Below are positions 8,780 through 16,860 of a stretch of 64,000 nucleotides of DNA, piece after piece. The position numbers and the translations under genes were made by a program. This DNA comes from JAUILH01 sp964230215. GTDB lineage: Bacteria; Bacteroidota; Bacteroidia; Flavobacteriales_D; JAUILH01. Positions within the stretch are counted from its first letter, which is position 1. Each line of letters starts with the position of its first letter. The DNA is taken from the NCBI GenBank assembly GCA_964230215.1, contig CAXRGQ010000006.1:434001-498000 (forward strand). Direction: 5' to 3'. The notes under the pieces were generated by a model that saw only the letters and a program-made list of their open reading frames with translations, was not told the origin of the DNA and made no database searches.

Positions 8780-8821
8780 TTGTTTTTGACCATATATGAC
8801 CCATGATAAATTTAATTTAGA

Positions 8822-10153
8822 ATGATTCTAAATAAGCTAATATTAAGTATAGGATGCAGTGTGATAGCAATGACTTCCTGCGGACTTGGAGACAAACAAG
8901 TAGAAACTTTAGACGAAACCAGAAAAACGTCCGACGACTACTATGAAGAGTCAAGTCTTCGTTATGAAGACAAGATTTATAAGGAGGGAATTGCAACGCC
9001 AATTGCATTTGTTGGGGATTGGGAAACTTCATATCCCTTCTTAAAACTGAATTCTGGTCAAGCAATCACCTTCATGTTTGATGATTTAAACGAAAAGTTA
9101 TCCTACTATAATTATAAAGTTATTCACTGTGATAGAAATTGGAACCCTTCTGATTTAATGACTAGTGAGTATTTAGATGGCTTTGATGGCAATCCAATTA
9201 ACGACTGGGTTGAGTCCTTTAACACATATGTGAAGTACGTAAATTATAGATTGATACTCCCAAACGATGATGTGAAGTTTACAAAGTCGGGGAACTATAT
9301 TCTTTACGTTTATGAAGATAATGAAGAGGCGCCGGTTTTAACTAAACGTTTTGTCATATACGAAGAACAAGCCAATATATCATCTGAGATAAAAAGACCA
9401 ACGGATATTGACGATATGGCTTACAAACAACAAATTAATATGAACATAGACATAGGTTCTACCCAAGTCTCAGATCCATTTAGAGAGCTCGATATTTGTA
9501 TACTGCAAAATGGAAGATGGGACAATGCTATCCGCGGCGTGAATCCCCAATTTGTGAAAGACCAAGTCCTGAGTTTTGAGTACCAAGATGAATTGTGCCC
9601 ATGGGGTAATGCGGAGTACCGTCCACTAGATTTAAAAAGCACTCGATACCGAGGAGAAAAAATCGATAAGATTCAGCTTGAAGCTGACCATGTATATCAT
9701 TTTTATTTGCTACCAGAAACAAGTTTAGGCCACACTACATATATTTCAAGCAGGGATATTAATGGGAAGTTTCTAATTAAAGACGAAGAAGCACAAAATC
9801 AACATACAGATGCGGATTATACCATAGTGCATTTTCAGCTTAAGGTAGACAGACCATATGAAGAGGGGAATGTATATGTTTATGGTAATTTTTGCACTAA
9901 TCCATTAGACGACACCTACAGAATGCATTACAATGATGAAAAGCGATTATATGAATTAAAACTTCAGTTAAAACAGGGGTATTATAATTACATGTACGCT
10001 ATTCCGGATAAAGATGGCGTCATGGATGTGGCAGAAATTGAGGGTACCCATTACGAAACTGAAAACGACTATGCGATTATTGTTTATCGCAAAAACTTCT
10101 CTGAAGGCTATGATCAGATAATTGGATTAAAAGTCAAAAACACAGTGCAGTAG
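8822..10153 (+). CDS. Type IX secretion system plug protein (DUF5103), predicted lipoprotein
   Basis: A 443-residue secreted protein of the DUF5103/T9SS plug family. In Flavobacterium the plug closes the periplasmic side of the SprA translocon when the complex is not engaged with PorV. The signal ends in MTSC with a lipobox cysteine at C20, suggesting lipid anchoring. Family-typical parts are an N-terminal YEDKIYKEGI...PIAFVGDWETSYPFLKL segment, the HCDRNWNPSDL block, a VYVYGNF beta-domain strand and the ending GTHYETENDYAIIVYRKNFSEGYDQIIG. It stands alone, divergent from nqrA, and overlaps the convergent methyltransferase gene by 20 bases. The family call is from recalled motifs. Confidence 0.85.
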   Translation: MILNKLILSIGCSVIAMTSCGLGDKQVETLDETRKTSDDYYEESSLRYEDKIYKEGIATPIAFVGDWETSYPFLKLNSGQAITFMFDDLNEKLSYYNYKVIHCDRNWNPSDLMTSEYLDGFDGNPINDWVESFNTYVKYVNYRLILPNDDVKFTKSGNYILYVYEDNEEAPVLTKRFVIYEEQANISSEIKRPTDIDDMAYKQQINMNIDIGSTQVSDPFRELDICILQNGRWDNAIRGVNPQFVKDQVLSFEYQDELCPWGNAEYRPLDLKSTRYRGEKIDKIQLEADHVYHFYLLPETSLGHTTYISSRDINGKFLIKDEEAQNQHTDADYTIVHFQLKVDRPYEEGNVYVYGNFCTNPLDDTYRMHYNDEKRLYELKLQLKQGYYNYMYAIPDKDGVMDVAEIEGTHYETENDYAIIVYRKNFSEGYDQIIGLKVKNTVQ

Positions 10154-10847
10154 CGTCTATTTTTATCCATGGAAATGGAGAGTTAGATGCACCCAATTTA
10201 TTCCGAATTTTCTCTAATAAGCCATAAGAATAAAGCGTGGTGTGGTCAGGAAATGCCGAAATACAGTGATGATTAAAGTACTGATGCAGCTCTCCTACTC
10301 CCATTTTTTCGTAATATGCCTTAGTGCGGATGGAGGCCATTTCAGCGCTAGATTTTGAATTATGAATTGGGCTATCAATAATGTGAATCTCTCCTTTATT
10401 TGTCAGATTCTTTGCTAATCGTTTAAACAAAAGATCTAAGTCTTTAAAATATTGAATAGCACCATTTATAAGGATACAATCCGCCTGCATAAGCAGATCG
10501 TGCTCAATAATATTATGCTCGGCAAATGTTAGATTGGATGCGATAAAGTTTTGTCTGGCTAGGTCTAACTCACCTGCATGAATATCTATCCCTACAATTT
10601 TTACATTGGTATTAATTGCCAGATAATTTGAAAACCAGCCTATTCCGCAACCAACTTCAACAACATTATTAAACTTGCTTGATTGTAAGTAGTTAACCAT
10701 TCGTTGAGCCGATTTTTCGCGAATGCGCCACTCATTATAATGACTATTCGATTTTGCAATCTTGGGTAGGGCTCTAATCTGTTCATCTGAATAATTCCGA
10801 CCCTCTTTTATTCTTAAGCTGGTATATAGGGTCTGAAAGTCCGTCAT
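10134..10847 (-). CDS. Class I SAM-dependent methyltransferase
   Basis: A 237-residue methyltransferase. Motif I is VVEVGCGIGWF at residues 62-72, followed by IVGIDIHAGELDLA (ribose-binding acidic residue) and ADCILINGAIQYF (motif IV). A region of about 50 residues before motif I, with several basic residues and HYNEWRIREKSAQRM, is probably a substrate-side cap. It does not look like BioC, although the biotin operon lies nearby. The C-terminal codons overlap the end of the convergent T9SS plug gene. The substrate is unknown. Confidence 0.8.
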   Translation of the reverse strand: MTDFQTLYTSLRIKEGRNYSDEQIRALPKIAKSNSHYNEWRIREKSAQRMVNYLQSSKFNNVVEVGCGIGWFSNYLAINTNVKIVGIDIHAGELDLARQNFIASNLTFAEHNIIEHDLLMQADCILINGAIQYFKDLDLLFKRLAKNLTNKGEIHIIDSPIHNSKSSAEMASIRTKAYYEKMGVGELHQYFNHHCISAFPDHTTLYSYGLLEKIRNKLGASNSPFPWIKIDATALCF

Positions 10848-10905
10848 GAACCAAAGTTAACTTATAAGCAACTATTTTAGTAGATTTACAGTCATATATA
10901 ATGTA

Positions 10906-11298
10906 GTGGCAACGTTTACAGAAATATCACAAGGTGTAAAAATATCGGTTCTACCGGCATATCACGAGCGTTTCTCAAAGCCAGAATTAAACTATTACAT
11001 TTTTTCGTATACCGTTGAAATCACCAATATGAATGATTTCCCTGTTCAATTATTATCCAGAAAATGGTTAATATTTGATAGCCTTAATGACCAGAGAATT
11101 GTTCAAGGAGAAGGAGTAATTGGCAAACAACCAATGCTATTACCAACCGAATCTTATACCTACACCAGTAGTTGTGACTTGGTTTCTGAAGTCGGTCAAA
11201 TGAAGGGAAGTTACTTTTTTAAGAACATTGATACCGATGAAATTATTGAAGTAAAGATTCCTGAGTTCAAGCTTGAGGTTAATTACAAGCTGAATTAG
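10906..11298 (+). CDS. apaG: ApaG domain protein (DUF525)
   Basis: A 130-residue all-beta protein matching ApaG over its full length. It has YTVEITNMNDFPVQLLSRKWLIFD, the phosphate-loop-like GEGVIGKQPMLLP and YTYTSSCDL. ApaG folds like a fibronectin-III domain; its binding role is unclear, and in Proteobacteria it is linked to Ap4A metabolism and magnesium/cobalt sensitivity. The start is a GTG at 10906, because the nearby ATG at 10901 is followed at once by a stop. It is divergent from the methyltransferase gene with a 58-base gap, and the CoA-transferase gene follows 34 bases after it. Confidence 0.93.
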   Translation: MATFTEISQGVKISVLPAYHERFSKPELNYYIFSYTVEITNMNDFPVQLLSRKWLIFDSLNDQRIVQGEGVIGKQPMLLPTESYTYTSSCDLVSEVGQMKGSYFFKNIDTDEIIEVKIPEFKLEVNYKLN

Positions 11299-11332
11299 AA
11301 ATAAATCAGATTTCTCATAGTATCTTAGACAC

Positions 11333-12403
11333 ATGAAATCATCAGAAATGTTGAAGGGAGTGCGTGTTGTCGAATTGGCATCTGTTTTAGCAGGACCAGC
11401 CGTTGGGATGTTCTTAGCTGAATTAGGCGCTGACGTGATTAAAATTGAAAACAAGCTTCAAGGAGGTGACGTAACAAGGACTTGGAGAATTGCGGGCGAA
11501 TCAAACCAAATATCCTCATATTATTCAAGCATTAATTACCTAAAAGAGCTAAAGCTTTTAGACTTGAAGGACGCAAAGGATTTAGATGAAGTTAAATCTC
11601 TCATTAAAGATGCTGATATTGTGATTAGCAACTTCAAACCTAGTTCTGCAGAAAAATTAGGTCTGGATTATAATAGTTTAAAAACACTTAATCCAACAAT
11701 CATCTCTGGAGAAATTAAGGGTTTTGCGAGATCTGACCGTCCCGCATATGACGCCGTCCTGCAAGCTGAATCTGGCTTTATGTTTATGAATGGTGAGGCT
11801 GGTTCTGACCCTGTTAAAATGCCTGTCGCACTCATAGACATTCTGGCTGCACATCATTTAAAAGAAGGTATCCTTTTAGCAATGATTCACAATTTAAAAA
11901 ACAATGAAGGTTCAAAAGTAACTGTAAGTCTTGAGGAAGCAGCCATTGCATCACTTGCAAATCAAGCAAGTGCTTATTTGATGAATGGCACAATTCCACA
12001 ACGACAAGGTTCTTTACATCCGGCTATTGCACCCTATGGAGAAATTCTAAAATTCAGCAAGGGAGAACAGTTGGTACTAGCAATAGGTAATAACAAACAA
12101 TTATCGCAATTATGTGAGGTTCTTAAAGTCACAGATTGTTCGGGTGATTATCGTTTTAATAGCAATCAAGCAAGAGTTGAAAACAGACAAGCACTTTTTG
12201 ATATTCTGAACACCGCATCATCAAAACTAGATTTCACATCTACGTACAACAGACTCATTGAACTTAATGTACCCGTAGGCCATATTAAAAACATGGCAGA
12301 AGTATTTAATTCTCAAGTTGCGCAAAGTCTAATAAGAGAAGAAATTATCGAGGGCAGTTCAACCAGACGTGTGGGCACTGCTATATTTAGCATAGAGCAC
12401 TAA
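11333..12403 (+). CDS. CaiB/BaiF family (class III) CoA-transferase
   Basis: A 356-residue member of the family III CoA-transferases, which move CoA between carboxylic acids through enzyme-bound anhydrides. The N-terminal LAGPAVGMFLAELGADVIKIE block is diagnostic. The catalytic aspartate is expected in PVALIDILAAHH, and ISGEIKGF and LHPAIAPYGEI match conserved strands. The protein is shorter than the roughly 400-430 residues of formyl-CoA or carnitine CoA-transferases and resembles the compact racemase-like branch. Substrate is unknown and no acyl-CoA genes lie beside it. It starts a few bases after a TATCTTAG promoter-like box. Confidence 0.88.
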   Translation: MKSSEMLKGVRVVELASVLAGPAVGMFLAELGADVIKIENKLQGGDVTRTWRIAGESNQISSYYSSINYLKELKLLDLKDAKDLDEVKSLIKDADIVISNFKPSSAEKLGLDYNSLKTLNPTIISGEIKGFARSDRPAYDAVLQAESGFMFMNGEAGSDPVKMPVALIDILAAHHLKEGILLAMIHNLKNNEGSKVTVSLEEAAIASLANQASAYLMNGTIPQRQGSLHPAIAPYGEILKFSKGEQLVLAIGNNKQLSQLCEVLKVTDCSGDYRFNSNQARVENRQALFDILNTASSKLDFTSTYNRLIELNVPVGHIKNMAEVFNSQVAQSLIREEIIEGSSTRRVGTAIFSIEH

Positions 12404-12969
12404 AAATCATCTTTAAGTTGACGCTTTCGTTTTTTAACCAGGTCGTTTAACCAATTCCCGAATTCTTTAGCGTCTTTATCTGATAATTGCATCCCAATCC
12501 TAACTTGTTTCTCATCATACTCAAAAGAAATTCTCTCTCCTCCCATTACCCAAAATGATTCTTCCAGCACTTTAGCAAAAGACCCATCTTCTTTCGTAAT
12601 GATAGATACCTTCTTCACATCCGACAATGGAAATACGCGTGCTTTGCCATATCCTCGTATCGAACGTTTGTAAGTAATTGCTTCATCAGAAATCTTCAAA
12701 TATTCCATACCCCATTTCCGCCAAGCATACACTTTGATTATTCGATAGGCGTAATAAAGCATGAATAAGGTAATAGCGAATAAGAAGATTATCTCTTGAT
12801 TTGAATCTGTCTGAAAGATATAGTAGTTAATAACCACGATACAAATCAACCAACAAACAATCCAGCCTGCCAAGAGTGACTCTTTCCAAGATTGAATACG
12901 CGTACCTATGACTGCTGTCGTTCTGTCCGCAGATGACTTAATGGATATCCTATCTCCAATTAATTTCAC
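12400..12969 (-). CDS. Membrane protein with PH-like cytoplasmic domain, function unknown
   Basis: A 189-residue protein with two adjacent transmembrane helices (about residues 28-72 in all), followed by a soluble beta-rich domain whose LKISDEAITYKRS...FPLSDVKKVSI pattern recalls bacterial PH domains. The C-terminus is very basic. The in-frame GTG at 12969 is preferred to the TTG at 12984, because the TTG would add only a cysteine-containing hexapeptide. It is convergent with the CoA-transferase gene and overlaps it by 4 bases. No specific role can be given. Confidence 0.65.
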   Translation of the reverse strand: MKLIGDRISIKSSADRTTAVIGTRIQSWKESLLAGWIVCWLICIVVINYYIFQTDSNQEIIFLFAITLFMLYYAYRIIKVYAWRKWGMEYLKISDEAITYKRSIRGYGKARVFPLSDVKKVSIITKEDGSFAKVLEESFWVMGGERISFEYDEKQVRIGMQLSDKDAKEFGNWLNDLVKKRKRQLKDDF

Positions 12970-13115
12970 GGCGCAAAGGTGCAAATAATATCATTGTGAG
13001 CGAAAGTTGACATTCAATTGTTGCAAAATTCAATCTAAGAAATTGACCATTCATTCAATTAATTGTAATTTTAGGCATACGTTTTGCATTAATAGAAAAA
13101 GCTAAAAACAATTTT

Positions 13116-13922
13116 ATGAAGAGAATACTTACAACTCTATTGACTTTTACATATTTATCAAGCTTTGCACAAGCGCCAGACTTCCCTGATTTACTGATGT
13201 TATTCGTAGATCAAAAATATGACAAGTGCTTATCTAAGTGCGAGAAATATCAGAAAAAAGACGATACAAAACGCGAACCAATGACTTACTTCTATGAAGC
13301 AAGATGTCTTTATATGATCAGCCAAGATGCTTCATGGGTTGAAAAGGATGATGCCTATAAAAGGGCTTTTGACAATAGTATTAGAGCTGCGGCAACATTC
13401 GCAAAAAAGGACAAAAAGAAAAAGGAACATATGTACAAGGAAGATGTGCGTGAATTCTTTGAAGAGTTAAAAGGTGCTGTCTTAGAAGATGTTGATAGTT
13501 ACATGCACGGCGAAAAACAAAAGTTTAGCAAAGCCGCAAGTGAACTTAAGCGATTGAGCACATTTGCACCTAATGATGTTGGTGCACTACTAATGAGAGG
13601 TGTATGTCTTCAGAGATCTCAGAACATTTCTGAAGCGATTAATGTGTTTAGAGAAGCGGATGCTCAATTAGACAGCCTAAACTTTAAGAAAGATGTGATG
13701 GGCTTAGATGACGATGAAAGTTTAACAGACATTACTAATTGGGAGAAAGAATTAGAAAGAAACAACACAGCTCGTCTATTAATGGCTGGATTAATTGAAT
13801 CAGCTAAATTCTATCAAGAAAGAAACCAAAAAGAACGTGCAATTTTCTACATTGACAAAGGAAAGCAGTGGTTCGAAAATGTAGAAGCGTATATGGAAGT
13901 ATACAATTCGATTGTAAACTAA
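13116..13922 (+). CDS. Secreted TPR-like protein, function unknown
   Basis: A 268-residue protein with a signal peptide ending near SSFAQA (residue 20). The mature part is helical and charged, with TPR-like pairs such as DVGALLMRGVCLQRSQNISEAINVFREADAQL and TARLLMAGLIESAKFYQERNQKERAIFYIDKGKQWF, plus a lysine-rich stretch near residue 110. It is probably periplasmic and protein-binding. It converges with bioA with a 4-base overlap, and its likely transcription terminator sits inside the bioA gene on the plus strand (14018-14041). Confidence 0.7.
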   Translation: MKRILTTLLTFTYLSSFAQAPDFPDLLMLFVDQKYDKCLSKCEKYQKKDDTKREPMTYFYEARCLYMISQDASWVEKDDAYKRAFDNSIRAAATFAKKDKKKKEHMYKEDVREFFEELKGAVLEDVDSYMHGEKQKFSKAASELKRLSTFAPNDVGALLMRGVCLQRSQNISEAINVFREADAQLDSLNFKKDVMGLDDDESLTDITNWEKELERNNTARLLMAGLIESAKFYQERNQKERAIFYIDKGKQWFENVEAYMEVYNSIVN

Positions 13923-15190
13923 AACTTTTCAGAAAACTCCCAAAGCGTATCATAGATATAGTCCAAATCGGATGATTTGATACAATAAGGAGGGTTGACA
14001 AATACAGAATTACCAAGAGGCCTGATTATCAGGCCTTTTTTCATGAAATAGTTATACGCCTGACTATTAGCAGGATTGAAGTATCCCGTAGCTTCATTGT
14101 TAATCTTTAAATCAATGGCTAATATGGTTCCTTTTACACGTATAGAGTGCTTAAACGCCTTCTTGTATTTTAGCGCAAACGCCTCATGTGACGCAGTAAT
14201 TCGCTTTATAGCTTCTTGAGTTGAATCTTCTTGCAACAAATCCAAACTTGCAATTGCCACAGCACAAGCCAAGGGATTACCCGTAAACGAATGCCCATGA
14301 AGAAATCCTTTTCGTTTCTCTGCATGCAAAAATTCATCAAAGAGGTACTGAGAAACTACACTTAAGCCCATAGGTAGATATCCACCCGTTAAACCTTTTG
14401 ATAAACAAATTATGTCAGGATTCGCGTTGATTTGATCGATTGCTAATGTTGTTCCAGTGCGACCAAAACCCGTCATGACCTCATCTGCAACGCAAATTAC
14501 CTTGTGCTGCTGCGCTATGGATATAAGCTCATCCAGTGTAGCTTCATTATACATCCTCATGCCTGCTGCACCTTGCACCAGAGGCTCGAATACAAATGAG
14601 GCCACATTACCCTGTTCAACCAATTTGCGGAATGATGCAATAACTTCATCATCATTTTCACCATTCGGAAATTCAATATATTCTACATCAAACATGAATG
14701 GTTCGAAAGGTCTATTAAAAACATCACGTTCACTTACGCTCATTGAACCAAATGTATCTCCGTGATACGCACCTTCGATTGCTATTACTTTTCTGCGCTC
14801 TTCACCTTTGTTATGCCAATACTGGAAGGCAATTTTTATTGCGACCTCAATTGAAGTGGAGCCATTATCCGAAAAGAACACTTTATCTAGCCCTGGCGGA
14901 CAAATATTCGCAATCTTTTCTGCTAATTCAGACGCAGGTTTATGCGTGATTCCTGCAAATATTACATGTTGTAAATCATCTAACTGGGCTTTAAGTGCAT
15001 CAACTAATTTAGGATGTGAGTGACCATGTAGGTTGACCCACCAGCTCGAGTTAACATCCATATATTTCTTTCCATCAGCGGCAAAAAGGTATATGCCTTC
15101 TCCATGTTCTATTGGAATAGGTCTACCCTCGGTTTGCACTTGGGTAAAGGGATGCCAAACATACTTTTGATCTTTACTTGTCCAGTCCAT
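13919..15190 (-). CDS. bioA: Adenosylmethionine-8-amino-7-oxononanoate aminotransferase
   Basis: BioA converts KAPA to DAPA using S-adenosylmethionine as amino donor and PLP as cofactor. From the ATG at 15190 the protein has 423 residues. Motifs are VWHPFTQ near the start, NSSWWVNLHGHSHP, the GAYHGDTFGSMSVS block, ADEVMTGFGRTG, the PLP lysine in LSKGLTGGYLPMG (K265) and LIIRPLGNSVFVNPPY near the end. A GTG at 15214 would add eight residues inside bioD; the ATG, which overlaps the bioD stop by 17 bases, fits the family better. It is the last gene of bioB-bioF-bioD-bioA. Confidence 0.96.
   Translation of the reverse strand: MDWTSKDQKYVWHPFTQVQTEGRPIPIEHGEGIYLFAADGKKYMDVNSSWWVNLHGHSHPKLVDALKAQLDDLQHVIFAGITHKPASELAEKIANICPPGLDKVFFSDNGSTSIEVAIKIAFQYWHNKGEERRKVIAIEGAYHGDTFGSMSVSERDVFNRPFEPFMFDVEYIEFPNGENDDEVIASFRKLVEQGNVASFVFEPLVQGAAGMRMYNEATLDELISIAQQHKVICVADEVMTGFGRTGTTLAIDQINANPDIICLSKGLTGGYLPMGLSVVSQYLFDEFLHAEKRKGFLHGHSFTGNPLACAVAIASLDLLQEDSTQEAIKRITASHEAFALKYKKAFKHSIRVKGTILAIDLKINNEATGYFNPANSQAYNYFMKKGLIIRPLGNSVFVNPPYCIKSSDLDYIYDTLWEFSEKF
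14018..14041 (+). terminator. Plus-strand intrinsic terminator inside bioA (antisense)
   Basis: AGGCCTGA (14018-14025) pairs perfectly with TCAGGCCT (14029-14036) around a 3-base loop, and T runs from 14036 to 14041. This is a classic Rho-independent terminator on the plus strand, about 95 bases after the stop of the TPR-like gene. It is built from bioA codons for the conserved GLIIRP segment. On the minus strand no T-run follows, so it should act on the plus transcript only. Confidence 0.7.
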
Positions 15191-15761
15191 ACCACACAAA
15201 GGTATCGTTTTCACCTGAGCCTTGTTCGGGCAAGTGAGCTAAGATGGGAACATCTAGTAATTCTTCTGCTTCTTTATACCGATTACCAGAAATAATAATA
15301 CCGCGCAGATCAATGCCTTTATGTTTACAAAGCTCGATACTTAAGTGTGTATGATTTATGCTCCCAAGGTAATGCCGAACGACTAAAATAGTTGGCAATT
15401 GATGCATGAGTGCAAAATCCGCATAGCTCTCATTGTTATAATTGATTGGCACCATAATACCTCCTGCACCTTCAATCAATAGCTTTCCTTCTGGCAGAAT
15501 AATATCCTTCCATGAGAAGTTGATATCTTCATTCTTAGCCGCATGATGAGGAGATAATGGGTCCTTTAATCTGAATGCCTCAGGAAAACACTTGATCCCT
15601 GCATCCTTCATATTAGCCGTGTCTCCGCCTATTTCTAAATCCCCGCACTGCACAGGCTTCCAATATGGCATGTCAAAATGAAGACACAGTGCTTTGGACA
15701 CCATAGACTTTCCTACATCTGTTCCAATTCCCGTTACAAATATTTTATCCCCTAATTCCAT
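15174..15761 (-). CDS. bioD: ATP-dependent dethiobiotin synthetase
   Basis: BioD closes the ureido ring of dethiobiotin from DAPA, CO2 and ATP. At 195 residues it is slightly short for the family. It has the P-loop GIGTDVGKS (about residues 10-18), KPVQCGD, the PLSPH block and IEGAGGIMVPIN. The ATG at 15761 is chosen over a TTG at 15767. The gene overlaps bioF upstream by 17 bases and bioA downstream by 17 bases, so the three are probably translationally coupled. Confidence 0.95.
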   Translation of the reverse strand: MELGDKIFVTGIGTDVGKSMVSKALCLHFDMPYWKPVQCGDLEIGGDTANMKDAGIKCFPEAFRLKDPLSPHHAAKNEDINFSWKDIILPEGKLLIEGAGGIMVPINYNNESYADFALMHQLPTILVVRHYLGSINHTHLSIELCKHKGIDLRGIIISGNRYKEAEELLDVPILAHLPEQGSGENDTFVWYGLDK

Positions 15762-16845
15762 TTGCAATATGTTTCGCTAGATTAGATATTTCTTCATTAG
15801 TGTTAAAGGCATGAATACAAATTCGCAATCGTTCAGTACCTGCCGGAACTGTGGGACTTAAAATTGCTCTAACATCAAATCCACCTTCAGCTAAATGCTG
15901 TGATAAAGTCTTAGCTTTGTTGATATCGCCAATTAATATGGTGTAGATGCCGCTTAATCCTCCATTTAATTCAAGATTCAGCTTTCTGCATGCTTGGACA
16001 AAATGGTCTTTCTTTCGCTTGATCTCATTGAGAACATCAGCATTATTTGATATACACTCATAGCGCTGTTTTAATTCCACAAAGACCTTATCTGGCATTG
16101 CAGTTGTGTAAATAAATGGACGTGAGAAATTCACTAAATAATCTCGCAAATCCTTACTTCCTAGCACAGATGCTCCCTGGTGCCCGAATGCCTTACCATA
16201 CGTGATTATTATCGCGAATACATCATTCTGTAATCCTAACTCATACAGCAGCCCCTGCCCTTCTGGACCGTAAACACCACCGGAGTGCGCTTCATCTACG
16301 ATTAAGTTTGCTCCATGTCGTTTACATATCTGGACAGCCTGCATCAAATCTGGTCCATCACCATCCATTGAGTATACACTCTCTAGAACCACATATATTT
16401 GACCATCACATGATTTAGCGCTTAGGAGCTCTTCGAGATGCTGCAAATCATTGTGGTTAAACTTGCAGTTATTGGCTAAAGAAAGTCGAATTCCATCGCG
16501 GATTGAAGCATGACAGAATTCGTCATAAATAATCATATCCCCTCGCACAGGAACACTCGACATCAACCCGAGATTCGCCATATACCCAGCATTAAATATC
16601 AGCGCCGCTTCAACTCCGTGCTTTTGTGCAATAAACGATTCTACCTCCTCTTTGATGGTGCTGTGACCACTGAGTAATCTACTACCTTTTCTTTCAAGCT
16701 TAATATCAATGTCTGCCGGTGTTATAAAACGCTCGAGACCTAAATAATTGTTGGAGCAGAAATCAATTAGCTCGCTATTATCTAACAAAAGGCGCAACGA
16801 ATTCTCGTTGCGCCTTTTGTTTAATGCTTTTTGTAAATCAGCCAT
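15745..16845 (-). CDS. bioF: 8-amino-7-oxononanoate synthase
   Basis: BioF is a PLP enzyme of the alpha-oxoamine synthase family that condenses pimeloyl thioester with alanine. The protein has 366 residues, with FCSNNYLGL, the GSRLLSGHS segment, LIVDEAHSGGVYG and the PLP lysine K218 in ITYGKAFGHQGA. The N-terminal LNKRRNENSLR segment aligns with the start of E. coli BioF, so the ATG at 16845 is reasonable. A perfect 16-bp inverted repeat lies within codons 9-21 (separate entry). It starts 15 bases after bioB. Confidence 0.95.
   Translation of the reverse strand: MADLQKALNKRRNENSLRLLLDNSELIDFCSNNYLGLERFITPADIDIKLERKGSRLLSGHSTIKEEVESFIAQKHGVEAALIFNAGYMANLGLMSSVPVRGDMIIYDEFCHASIRDGIRLSLANNCKFNHNDLQHLEELLSAKSCDGQIYVVLESVYSMDGDGPDLMQAVQICKRHGANLIVDEAHSGGVYGPEGQGLLYELGLQNDVFAIIITYGKAFGHQGASVLGSKDLRDYLVNFSRPFIYTTAMPDKVFVELKQRYECISNNADVLNEIKRKKDHFVQACRKLNLELNGGLSGIYTILIGDINKAKTLSQHLAEGGFDVRAILSPTVPAGTERLRICIHAFNTNEEISNLAKHIANGIRG
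16785..16820 (-). terminator. Perfect 16-bp hairpin, terminator-like, inside the start of bioF
   Basis: Bases 16785-16800 and 16805-16820 are exact reverse complements (16 of 16) separated by 4 bases. The stem centre is GC-rich and the outer ends are A/T runs, so either strand shows a stem ending in CCTTTTGT. It therefore looks like a bidirectional intrinsic terminator. It lies 40-75 bases after the bioB stop and within bioF codons 9-21. It could reduce bioFDA transcription relative to bioB. Confidence 0.5.
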
Positions 16846-16860
16846 ATTAGCTGTTGCGAA

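Noticed and set aside
10134..10847. Methyltransferase as BioC
   Set aside because: It is not in the bio operon and only shares the general SAM-binding motif; nothing specific to malonyl-ACP methyltransferase is visible.
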